Position numbers and translations under genes: made by a program. Positions 19,036 to 26,824 of a stretch of 64,000 nucleotides of DNA are shown piece after piece. Under the pieces are notes generated by a model that was given only the letters and a program-made list of their open reading frames with translations, was not told the DNA's origin and ran no database searches. Each line of letters starts with the position of its first letter. The stretch's first letter is position 1. Source of the stretch: Trujillonella endophytica (GTDB taxonomy: Bacteria; Actinomycetota; Actinomycetes; Mycobacteriales; Geodermatophilaceae); assembly GCF_900110555.1 (NCBI RefSeq), contig NZ_FOEE01000002.1, positions 62,001-126,000 of the forward strand, given 5' to 3'.

Positions 19036-19836
19036 GTGCTGTTCTTCGGCCTGAGCACGTGGGTCCTCGCCCTCGTGCTGGCGGCCGTCATGGCCGCCTC
19101 GGTCGCGCTGGGGCTGGTGGTGGGGCGGCGGCTGGCGACGCGGTCGGTCGACCTGCGGGAGCCGCTCGGCGTCCTGCAGGGCGCCCTGATCGGCTTCATG
19201 GGGCTGATCCTGGCGTTCGGCCTGAGCCTCGCGGTCGGCCGCTACGAGAACCGGCGGACCGACGTCGTCGCCGAGGCCAACGCGATCGGGACGACGTACC
19301 TGCGCGCGCAGACCCTGGCCGAGCCGGTCCGGTCGCAGTCGCTGGACCTGCTGCGCGACTACGCCGACGAGAGCATCCGCATCGCCGACGAGCGGCCGGG
19401 CAGCGACGCCCAGCGCGACGCCGTCGACGACAGCCAGGAGCTGCAGCGCGCGCTGTGGGGCCTGGCCGGCCAGGCGCTCGACGCCGCGCCGGCGAACGTG
19501 GCGCCCCAGCTGTACATCGAGTCGCTCAACGAGATGTTCGACGCGCAGGCCGGCCGGGTGGCCGGGCTGGGCAACCGCGTGCCCTCGGCCGTCATCCTGC
19601 TCGAGGTCGTCGGTGCCGCCCTGGCCCTCGCGGTGCTCGCGCTGCACCTGGCCACCTTCGGGCGGGGCATCGCCACGGTGTCGGCCGCGGCGGCGCTGGT
19701 CACGCTGCTGCTGGTCGTCACCTTCGACCTGGACCGGCCCACCCGGGGCCTGATCCGCGTCCCGTCGACCCCGCTGGACGCGGTGGCCGCCACCATGGCC
19801 GAACCGCCCGCGGTGGAGGCCCCGCAGGGCCCCTGA
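19036..19836 (+). CDS. DUF4239-like membrane protein
   Basis: 266-residue integral membrane protein resembling DUF4239/bestrophin-like proteins. Membrane segments are near residues 6-28, 50-68, 183-205 and 210-228. Between segments 2 and 3 is a soluble helical region beginning GRYENRRTDVVAEANAIGTTYLRAQ, the most conserved part of the family. Possible ion-channel or unknown envelope role. GTG start. It is the first gene of the stress block and has its own class promoter 81 bp upstream. Confidence 0.75.
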   Translation: MLFFGLSTWVLALVLAAVMAASVALGLVVGRRLATRSVDLREPLGVLQGALIGFMGLILAFGLSLAVGRYENRRTDVVAEANAIGTTYLRAQTLAEPVRSQSLDLLRDYADESIRIADERPGSDAQRDAVDDSQELQRALWGLAGQALDAAPANVAPQLYIESLNEMFDAQAGRVAGLGNRVPSAVILLEVVGAALALAVLALHLATFGRGIATVSAAAALVTLLLVVTFDLDRPTRGLIRVPSTPLDAVAATMAEPPAVEAPQGP

Positions 19837-19879
19837 CGTCCGCCCCGTCCCGGAGCTGCCGCGGCGCGCGTTCCCCGAC

Positions 19880-19925
19880 CCCATCCCGACGGGGTGATCC
19901 CCCACGTCGAGTGCGGCCCGACGAT
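19880..19925 (+). promoter_or_regulatory. Shared-class promoter: palindrome 19880-19898, -10 GACGAT 19920-19925
   Basis: CCCATCC cgacg GGGTGAT, 21 nt, GACGAT. Drives the gene at 19957. Confidence 0.7.
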
Positions 19926-19956
19926 CGCGGCGGGCTGCCGGCGTCAGGGGTCGTGG

Positions 19957-20541
19957 ATGGACACGCAGGAGACACCGTCCGGTCCCGACCGACCCCGGCC
20001 GGCCCGGCAGCGGTTCGGTCCCGCGGCAGCGATGCGGTCCGCGGAGCTGCGCGGCGAGACCGTCGATCAGGTGCTCGACCGCAACCTCGCCGAGCTGCTC
20101 CAGGAGCTGCGGGTCGCGTTCACCGGCGTGCAGATCATGTTCGCCTTCCTGCTCGGCCTCGCGTTCACCCAGCGGTTCGGCGACCTCGACGACTTCGGCG
20201 TCGCCGTCTACACGGTCGCCCTGATGACCACCGCGTTCGCGACCCTGGTGCTCCTCGCGCCGGTGTCGTTCCACCGCATCGTGTTCCGCCGGGGTCAGAA
20301 GGCCGCGCTGGTCGCGGTCGCCGACCGCATGCTCGCCGTCGGCCTGGCGATGCTCGTGCCGGCCATGGCCAGCGCGGTGCTGCTCATCCTCGACGTCGTC
20401 CTCGGTCGCTGGCCGGCGATCGTCGGCAGCGCCGCCACGACGCTGCTCGGGCTGCTGACCTGGTACGTGCTCCCGCTCAGCGTCCGCCGCTCCGGGCACG
20501 GCCGGCGCCCGCCGCACGACCGGCCACGCCACCATCGCTGA
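19957..20541 (+). CDS. DUF6328-like four-helix membrane protein
   Basis: 194-residue membrane protein. A charged N-terminus (about 65 residues ending RNLAELLQELRVAFTGVQIMFAFLL) leads into four predicted transmembrane segments. The motif LRVAFTGVQ at the start of the first helix and the FHR after the second match DUF6328 proteins of actinobacteria, whose function is unknown. The ATG at 19957 is preferred to the GTG at 19894, which lies inside the promoter palindrome. Confidence 0.7.
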   Translation: MDTQETPSGPDRPRPARQRFGPAAAMRSAELRGETVDQVLDRNLAELLQELRVAFTGVQIMFAFLLGLAFTQRFGDLDDFGVAVYTVALMTTAFATLVLLAPVSFHRIVFRRGQKAALVAVADRMLAVGLAMLVPAMASAVLLILDVVLGRWPAIVGSAATTLLGLLTWYVLPLSVRRSGHGRRPPHDRPRHHR

Positions 20542-20606
20542 ACGACTCCGCCGCCGGCGTCGAGCACCTGGTCCCGACCACCCGGCCTGCGTGACGGCAG
20601 CGCCGA

Positions 20607-23348
20607 TCAGACCGTGTCCGTCGCACGATCGTCCGCGCGCAGACGCCGGGCGAGGAGCTTCCCGGCCTCCCAGAGCAGCAGGAGGACCACCGCCGGGAGC
20701 ATCGCCCAGCCGAACTGGGCCATCGTGAGGGGGACGGTGTCCAGCAACCGGTTGAAGACGTCCATCTGGGTGACCAGCACGGCGAGCGCGAACTCGCCGA
20801 AGACCGCGCGGTTCATCACCCTGCTGTCGAACGTGGCCGTGGTGAACACCGTGCCGGTCTCGCTGCGGCACTCGAGCGCGGCCACGATCAGGCACAGCGC
20901 GAACGAGGAGAAGGCCATCGACACCCCGACGTCCAGGCTGTCGTAGTGCTCGACACCCAGCTGGATCAAGCCGAGCAGGGCGGCCGCGATCGCCAGGCCC
21001 GCGGGTCCCACGATGCAGGCCATGGTCCGGGTCAGCACCGACTCGCCGCGGGGCCGGGGCCGGGCCGACATCAACCCGGGACTCTCCGCGTCGAACCCCA
21101 GCGCGAACCCGAAGGCCGCGTTGACGAAGAAGTGGATCCAGAGCACCTGCGCGGGGTTGAACGGCTCGCCGTCGGCGATGTCGAACAGGCTGGCAGCGAG
21201 GAACGTCAGGACGAACACCACGAGCAGGATCAGGACGAACCGGATGTACTTCATCAGGTTGTCGAAGATCTTCCTGCCCTGACCGACGGCGAACACGATC
21301 GTGGCGAAGTCGTCGTCCGAGAGGATCATCCGGCCGGCGTTCTTCGCGACATCGGTGCCACTTCCCATCGCGATGCCGATGTCGGCGGCCTTGATCGCCG
21401 GCGCGTCGTTGACGCCGTCGCCCGTCATGGCCACGACGTCGCCCTTCGCCTTCAACGTCTCGACCAGGAGCACCTTGTGCTCGGGCGCGACGCGCCCGAC
21501 GACGCCGAGGTCGTCGATGCGAGCCAGCCGCTCGGCCGCGGAGAGCGCTGCGAAGTCGGCGCCGAGCATGGCCGTGCCCGGGATCCCCAGCTGCCTGGCG
21601 ATCGCGGCGCCGGTGAGCACGTCGTCGCCGGTGATCATCCGGACCCGGACGTGGGCGGCCTGGGCAGCGGCCACGGCCGCCCGGGACTCGGCCCGAGGCG
21701 GATCGACCATTCCGACCAGGCTGGTCAGCTCGAGGCCGCGAACGTAGCCGAGCAGGTCTCCCTCGGGGTCGAAGGCGGCCGGGTCGAGGTCGAGCCGGGC
21801 TGCCGCCATCACCCGCTGGCCCAGGTTCTCCATGCGTTCCATGTCGGCACGGGCGAGCCGTTCCCGGTCCGCGTCCCAGGGGATGCTGCGGCCGGTCGCC
21901 CGGGCCGTGGCCACCAGCGCCAGGACCGCCGGCGCCGCGCCCTTGACGAAACACCGGACGACCGCGCGGCCGGAGGCATCCGCATGCGGGACGAAGGTCG
22001 CCATGAGCTTGTAGGTCGGGTCGAACGGCAGCGTCGCGAGCCGCGGCGCAGCGTCCCGCATGGCGTCGATGTCCAGCCCGGCCTTGTGCGCCAGCACGAG
22101 GAGGGCTCCCTCGGTCGGGTCGCCGACGACGCTGCCGTCGACGAGCTGGGCGTCGCTCGCGAGGACGTACGGGACGATCGCCTCCGCGAAGCCGGTCGTG
22201 GTGCCGGCGACGTGGTGGACGCGGCCCTGCAGGCCGTAGCCGGTGCCCGAGACCGTGTACCGGTCGGTCGGGGTCACGACCTCGACCACGGTCATCTGGT
22301 TCATCGTCAGCGTGCCGGTCTTGTCCGAGTTGATGGCGGAGGTGAAGCCCAGGGTCTCCACCGCGGGCAGCTCCTTGACGATGGCGTTGCGCGCGGCCAG
22401 CTGGACGCTCCCGAGCGACAGGATCATCTGCGTCACGCTGGGCAGGGCCTCGGGTATCGCCGCGATCGCCAGGGCGATCGCGCTGACGAACAGCACGTCC
22501 CAGGCCTCACCGCGACTGCGGCCCATCACGAACATCACGAACATCGTCAGGGCGGCCGCTCCGACGATCCAGAGCGTCAACGTGTCGAGCTGCCGGGTGA
22601 GCAACGACTTCTCCCGCGCCGTCGCGGTCAGCATCGCCGAGATCTTCCCGAACTGCGTTCCCCCTCCCGTGGCGGTGACGACGACGACGCCGCTGCCGTG
22701 CGTGACGGGCGTGTTCATGAACGCCATGTCGGTCTGGTCCCCCGGCCCCAGCTCCACATCGGGCAGCGCGTCGGCGTCCTTGGCCGAGGGCGTGCTCTCC
22801 CCCGTCAGCGCGGATTCGTCGATCTGCAGCGCGCTGGCGGCGATGATCCGGCCGTCGGCGGGGACCTGGTCGCCGGCGGCGAGCAGGACGACGTCCCCGA
22901 CGACCAGGTCCTCCGCCGGGATCTCGGCCTCGGATCCGTCCCGGCGCACCCGCGCGGTCGCCCTCATCATCGACTTCAGCGCGTTCATGGCGCTCTGCGC
23001 CTTGCCGGCCTGGCGCAACCCGATGACGGCGTTGAGAACGGTCAGCGCGAGGAGCAGGACGGTCGTTCCCCACTCCTGGACCGCGAGCGAGACGATCGCG
23101 GCGCCCACGAGGATGAGCTGCATGTAGCTGCGGTACTCCTCGAGGAACCGCCGCCAGCCGGGCCGCGGCTGCTCCTCGGGCAGTGCGTTGGCGCCGTCGT
23201 CGTGGAGCCGTCGGGCGGCCGTCTCGGCGGAGAGCCCGATCTCGGGATCGACGTCGAGCGCGGCGGCCACGTCCGCCGCCGGAATCGCGTACCACCGTCG
23301 CGGGGAAGCCGGCGTCCGAGCCGGCCGGGATCGCACCGTGGTCGTCAT
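20607..23348 (-). CDS. Cation-transporting P-type ATPase (P2-like, CtpF type)
   Basis: 913-residue P-type ATPase with the full domain order: cation_ATPase_N (1-75), A domain with TGES (182-185), phosphorylation site SDKTGTLT with D342, and hinge TGDGVNDAP. The transmembrane-4 motif is AAIPEALPS (about 296-304), where Ca2+ pumps have PEGLP. The residue before SDKTGT is Asn (AINSDK) in place of the usual Cys. Ten membrane helices are predicted. Ca2+ or another divalent or monovalent cation is likely. The ATG at 23348 lies directly behind a TACCGT -10, so its mRNA is probably leaderless. CtpF is a DosR-regulon member in Mycobacterium tuberculosis, a useful parallel for this block. Confidence 0.93.
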   Translation of the reverse strand: MTTTVRSRPARTPASPRRWYAIPAADVAAALDVDPEIGLSAETAARRLHDDGANALPEEQPRPGWRRFLEEYRSYMQLILVGAAIVSLAVQEWGTTVLLLALTVLNAVIGLRQAGKAQSAMNALKSMMRATARVRRDGSEAEIPAEDLVVGDVVLLAAGDQVPADGRIIAASALQIDESALTGESTPSAKDADALPDVELGPGDQTDMAFMNTPVTHGSGVVVVTATGGGTQFGKISAMLTATAREKSLLTRQLDTLTLWIVGAAALTMFVMFVMGRSRGEAWDVLFVSAIALAIAAIPEALPSVTQMILSLGSVQLAARNAIVKELPAVETLGFTSAINSDKTGTLTMNQMTVVEVVTPTDRYTVSGTGYGLQGRVHHVAGTTTGFAEAIVPYVLASDAQLVDGSVVGDPTEGALLVLAHKAGLDIDAMRDAAPRLATLPFDPTYKLMATFVPHADASGRAVVRCFVKGAAPAVLALVATARATGRSIPWDADRERLARADMERMENLGQRVMAAARLDLDPAAFDPEGDLLGYVRGLELTSLVGMVDPPRAESRAAVAAAQAAHVRVRMITGDDVLTGAAIARQLGIPGTAMLGADFAALSAAERLARIDDLGVVGRVAPEHKVLLVETLKAKGDVVAMTGDGVNDAPAIKAADIGIAMGSGTDVAKNAGRMILSDDDFATIVFAVGQGRKIFDNLMKYIRFVLILLVVFVLTFLAASLFDIADGEPFNPAQVLWIHFFVNAAFGFALGFDAESPGLMSARPRPRGESVLTRTMACIVGPAGLAIAAALLGLIQLGVEHYDSLDVGVSMAFSSFALCLIVAALECRSETGTVFTTATFDSRVMNRAVFGEFALAVLVTQMDVFNRLLDTVPLTMAQFGWAMLPAVVLLLLWEAGKLLARRLRADDRATDTV

Positions 23349-23355
23349 CGGCCGG

Positions 23356-23402
23356 ACGGTAGGGACCCTCCGACGGGAGGGGCATCCCCCGCAGCGGATG
23401 AC
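23356..23402 (-). promoter_or_regulatory. Shared-class promoter: palindrome 23384-23402, -10 TACCGT (23361-23356)
   Basis: On the minus strand the site is followed after 22 nt by TACCGT, which ends 7 nt before the ATPase start codon. + strand site: ATCCCCC gcagc GGATGAC. Confidence 0.7.
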
Positions 23403-23425
23403 CCCGACGCCTCCCGGATCGCCGG

Positions 23426-23471
23426 ACCACCCCGCGCGCGCGATGACCGGCGACCGGATGCCCGCCACTGT
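23426..23471 (+). promoter_or_regulatory. Shared-class promoter: palindrome 23426-23444, -10 CACTGT 23466-23471
   Basis: ACCACCC cgcgc GCGCGAT, 21 nt, CACTGT. Arms are degenerate but the geometry is exact; drives PPK2 at 23510. Confidence 0.55.
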
Positions 23472-23509
23472 GGCCGGGACGGACCAGCCGACGACGGAGG
23501 CGAGACATC

Positions 23510-24376
23510 GTGTCGAAGAAGACGGAGAAGCGGGGCGCCGACCACGACCGGCGCGCCCACGACCCGGCCGCGAACGGCCACGGCTCCCCGCCGCAGGCCA
23601 CCGGCAAGCTGCGCCGCAAGGCCTACGAGGCCGAACTGGCGAGGCTCCAGGGCGAGCTCGTCGCCCTGCAGGAGTGGGTCAAGGCGAGCGGCGCGAAGAT
23701 CTGCCTGGTCTTCGAGGGCCGGGACACGGCGGGGAAGGGCGGCACGATCAAGCGGATCGTCGAGCGCGTGAGCCCCCGCGTCTTCCGGGTGGTGGCGCTG
23801 CCGACGCCGACCGCGCGGGAGCGGTCGCAGATGTACATGCAGCGCTACGTGCCGCACTTCCCGGCGGCGGGCGAGGTGACCGTCTTCGATCGGAGCTGGT
23901 ACAACCGGGCCGGGGTCGAGAAGGTGATGGGCTTCTGCACCCCGGAGGAGACGGCGCGCTTCCTGCGACTGGTCCCGGGCTTCGAGCAGGCGATGGTCGA
24001 CTCCGGGATCATCCTGCTGAAGTACTGGCTGGAGGTCGGTCCCGAGGAGCAGACCCGGCGACTCGAGAGCCGCATCGACGACCCGCGCAAGGTCTGGAAG
24101 CTCTCGGACCTGGACCTGACGTCCTACACCCGCTGGGACGACTACTCGCGAGCCCGCGACGACATGTTCGCGGCCTCCGACACGGCGTGGGCCCCGTGGT
24201 TCGTCGCCGCGACCGACAACAAGAAGCGTGGCCGGTTGAACGTCATCAGCCACCTGCTCAGCCAGATCCCCTACGACCCCCTGCCCGCGCGGGACGTCGT
24301 CCTTCCGGCGCGGCCCGAGACCGGGAGCTACCGGCGCCCGGCCGGCACGGCGCGGTCCATCCCGGAGCCCTTCTGA
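23510..24376 (+). CDS. ppk2: Polyphosphate kinase 2 family protein
   Basis: 288-residue single-domain PPK2, which uses polyphosphate to phosphorylate nucleotides (or the reverse). Walker A-like FEGRDTAGKGGTIKRI (about 66-81) and the lid and Walker B region VFDRSWYNRAGVEKVMGF are intact, as is the C-terminal SDLDLTSYTRWDDYSRARDDMF. The length fits class I/III single-domain enzymes; the subclass (ADP or AMP use) cannot be settled here. GTG start with GGAGG 9 nt upstream. It is divergent from the ATPase, each with its own class promoter. Confidence 0.93.
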   Translation: MSKKTEKRGADHDRRAHDPAANGHGSPPQATGKLRRKAYEAELARLQGELVALQEWVKASGAKICLVFEGRDTAGKGGTIKRIVERVSPRVFRVVALPTPTARERSQMYMQRYVPHFPAAGEVTVFDRSWYNRAGVEKVMGFCTPEETARFLRLVPGFEQAMVDSGIILLKYWLEVGPEEQTRRLESRIDDPRKVWKLSDLDLTSYTRWDDYSRARDDMFAASDTAWAPWFVAATDNKKRGRLNVISHLLSQIPYDPLPARDVVLPARPETGSYRRPAGTARSIPEPF

Positions 24377-24438
24377 CCACGGGGCCGCGCGGCCGCGGGG
24401 CCGCGGAGCCGCCGGGCCGCCGGGCCGCGGGGCCGGTC
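24377..24438. repeat. GC-only imperfect repeats between convergent genes
   Basis: A run of overlapping GCCGCGGGGCC/GCCGCCGGG units that can fold into several hairpins, between the ppk2 stop and the stop of the small membrane gene. Probably a bidirectional terminator. Confidence 0.5.
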
Positions 24439-24678
24439 TCACGCGACGATCAGATAGAGGCCGTAGCCGACGATGAGCGCACCGGCGGCGACGCAGAGGA
24501 CCGCGACCACGGTGCCGGCGCGGGCCCCGTCGCCGTGCCCGTCCTGGACGGTGGGGTCGCCCTGCTGCACGCGGGCGGAGAGCCCGACCAGCGCGGAGGA
24601 GACGAGCAGGACGACGGTCAGCGCCGCGGCGGCCGCCACGACCGCGACCTCGGTGAGCGTGGCCCAGTCGATGTGCAT
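24439..24678 (-). CDS. Small two-helix membrane protein behind pit
   Basis: 79-residue protein with two hydrophobic segments (about 9-33 and 56-78) and a charged linker rich in Gly, Asp and Arg. No family recognised. It begins 17 bp after the Pit transporter stop on the same strand, so it is likely in the same transcript and may be a small accessory subunit of the transporter (inference). Confidence 0.65.
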   Translation of the reverse strand: MHIDWATLTEVAVVAAAAALTVVLLVSSALVGLSARVQQGDPTVQDGHGDGARAGTVVAVLCVAAGALIVGYGLYLIVA

Positions 24679-24695
24679 GGACGGCCTCCCGGTGC

Positions 24696-25823
24696 TCAGG
24701 CGACGAGGTCCGGGACCGGAGGCCGCGGGCCGTCGTTGACGTTGGCCGCGGTGACCGCGCTCCGCCGGGACACCCCGTAGATGCCCGCGGCGATGGCGAC
24801 CCCGCTGAAGGCGACGACGATCACACCGGCGGTGCCGGTCGAGGCCAGCCACGATGCCGCCGCGCCCACGACCCCCGCCGACGGCAGGGTGAAGATCCAG
24901 GCCAGCGCGATCCGGCCCGCGATCCCCCAGCGCACCGACGCGAGATGGTGACCCGCCGCCGATCCGAGGATCGAGCCCGTGCACACCTGCGTGGTGGACA
25001 GCGGCAGTCCGAGGTGCGTCGAGGTCAGGATCACCGCTGCGCTGGTGGTCTCGGCGGTGAAGCCCTGGGCCGGCCGGAGGTCGCTCATCCGGCTGCCCAG
25101 GGTGCGGATGATCCGCCAGCCACCCATGTACGTGCCCAGGCCGATCGCCAACCCGGCCGAGGCGACGACCCACAGCGGCGGTCCCGAGCCGGCCGGCAGG
25201 GTGCCGGCGGTGATCAGGGTCAACGTGATCACACCCATGGTCTTCTGGGCGTCGTTCGTCCCGTGCGCCAGGGCCACCATCGAGGCCGACACCGTCTGCG
25301 CGAGCTTGAATCCCCGGGCGACGACGCCCGGGGCCGCCCGCGCGGTGAGCCGGAACGCCAGGTAGGTCGCCGTCATCGCGATGAGGGCGGCGACCAGCGG
25401 CGAGAGCACGGCCGGGAGGACGACCTTGTTCACCACCGTGGTGAAGTCGATCGCGCCGGCCCCTGCCGCCACCCACGTCGCGCCGATCAGGCCGCCGAAC
25501 AGCGCGTGCGACGAGCTGGACGGCAGTCCGAGGAGCCAGGTGAACAGGTTCCACACGATGGCCCCCACCAGTCCGGCGAAGATCACCACGGGATCCACCC
25601 GGGTCTCGTCGACCAGCCCGCCGGAGATCGTCTGCGCGACCTGGATCGACAGGAACGCCCCCACCACGTTGAGGAGACCGGCCAGCGCCACGGCGGTCCT
25701 GGGCCGCAGGGCGCCGGTCGCGATCGACGTCGCCATCGCGTTCGCGGTGTCGTGGAATCCATTCGTGAAGTCGAAGACCAACGCCGTCAGCACGACGACG
25801 ACGACGATCAGCGATACGTCCAT
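24696..25823 (-). CDS. pit: Inorganic phosphate transporter, Pit family
   Basis: 375-residue Pit-type phosphate/H+ (metal-phosphate) symporter. The two inverted-repeat signatures are FTNGFHDTANAMAT in the first helix region and ALAHGTNDAQKTMG in the second half. About ten transmembrane helices are predicted, and length is normal. The ATG at 25823 has GGAGG 9 nt upstream. Its class promoter starts about 230 nt upstream, leaving a long untranslated leader. In this block it would feed phosphate to the polyphosphate system encoded next to it (ppk2), an inferred link. Confidence 0.92.
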   Translation of the reverse strand: MDVSLIVVVVVLTALVFDFTNGFHDTANAMATSIATGALRPRTAVALAGLLNVVGAFLSIQVAQTISGGLVDETRVDPVVIFAGLVGAIVWNLFTWLLGLPSSSSHALFGGLIGATWVAAGAGAIDFTTVVNKVVLPAVLSPLVAALIAMTATYLAFRLTARAAPGVVARGFKLAQTVSASMVALAHGTNDAQKTMGVITLTLITAGTLPAGSGPPLWVVASAGLAIGLGTYMGGWRIIRTLGSRMSDLRPAQGFTAETTSAAVILTSTHLGLPLSTTQVCTGSILGSAAGHHLASVRWGIAGRIALAWIFTLPSAGVVGAAASWLASTGTAGVIVVAFSGVAIAAGIYGVSRRSAVTAANVNDGPRPPVPDLVA

Positions 25824-26113
25824 GGACCGCTGCCTCCGATCGGCCGACGGGAACCTGGCCGATGGCTCCGCTCGGGGACGGCGCACCCGGCCTCCGGGAC
25901 CCCTTCCGCGAGAACCGGCGCTGCGCGCCCGTCGACGGCCGGAATGGACGACCCGGCGCGGGGGGAGGGAGCCGGAGACAGGATCATCGGCTGCTCCCCC
26001 CTGCCGTCCCGGCGGCAGCTGTCCAGCGGTGGCGCCGGGTACTGCCGGGTCGTGAGGGGATGGTCGGGCCCCGCCCGTGCCGGTGCATCACCCGTGCGGG
26101 ACGAGCGCGGGGA
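25824..26113 (-). promoter_or_regulatory. Long pit leader with class promoter (palindrome 26087-26105, -10 GACCAT 26065-26060)
   Basis: Minus-strand promoter: site ATCACCC gtgcg GGACGAG (as read on +), 21 nt, GACCAT. The expected transcript has a leader of roughly 230 nt before pit. A 59-codon open frame (25987 to 25808) with a GGGGGAG site overlaps the pit start by 16 bp. It may be a leader peptide or chance. Nothing else was recognised in the stretch. Confidence 0.5.
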
Positions 26114-26794
26114 TCAGGCGTCCTCCCCTGACAGGCGCCAGGCCAGCAGGCCGAACAGGACGCCGAGGGCGTTGGTGGCCCAGTGCGCCCCCGCGCTCGC
26201 GACGACGCTGCCGCTGCGCCGGCGCAGCTCGCCGAACACGAGACCGCCGATCGTCGTCAGCGCCACCGTCCCGAGCACGACCAGCGGGCCGCCCCCGCTG
26301 CGGACGGCCGGGATGACGTGCCAGAGCCCGAAGAGCACCGAGGTGCCGGCCAGCACCTGCCAGGGTCGGCAGTGCCTGGACAGCACCCCCCACAGGACCG
26401 ACCGGAACGCGATCTCCTCGAGGACCACCGTGCCGAACGCGATCTTCACGAAGGCGGTGTGCAGCGCGTCGGGTGCCGGGAGGTGGTACTCGGCATCCTG
26501 GAACGCCGGCCGCGTTAGAGGCAGCAGCACGGCGACCAGGTAGACGCCCGCGACCGCGGCGATCGCCCCCGCTGCCCACCGGGCACCCGATCCGAGCCGG
26601 TCCCGGCCCAGGCCCAGTCGTGACCAGCTCAGTCCCACGAGCCGGCCCGCAGCGAGCAGCCCGGCACCCTGGAGCGCACGGACCCACCAGGGCGGATGCA
26701 GGCCGTGGTCGGTCGCGTTGATGACGACCAGCGCGACCACGACGGCGCCGGACACCGCGCGGTACCGCGTGCGCCGGGCGGCGGAGATCGTCAC
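26114..26794 (-). CDS. CPBP-family intramembrane metalloprotease
   Basis: 226-residue CAAX protease/bacteriocin-processing (CPBP, Abi) family protein with about six transmembrane helices. The catalytic motifs are EEIAFR (EExxxR), FGLWH (FxxxH) and HWATN (HxxxN) in the correct order. Bacterial substrates are mostly unknown. GTG start at 26794, 30 bp after the stop of the upstream Abhydrolase_9 gene, so the pair probably form an operon driven from the site at 28605. Confidence 0.85.
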   Translation of the reverse strand: MTISAARRTRYRAVSGAVVVALVVINATDHGLHPPWWVRALQGAGLLAAGRLVGLSWSRLGLGRDRLGSGARWAAGAIAAVAGVYLVAVLLPLTRPAFQDAEYHLPAPDALHTAFVKIAFGTVVLEEIAFRSVLWGVLSRHCRPWQVLAGTSVLFGLWHVIPAVRSGGGPLVVLGTVALTTIGGLVFGELRRRSGSVVASAGAHWATNALGVLFGLLAWRLSGEDA

Positions 26795-26824
26795 TGCAGA
26801 CCCCCTCCCGGCCTCGTCCCCGTC

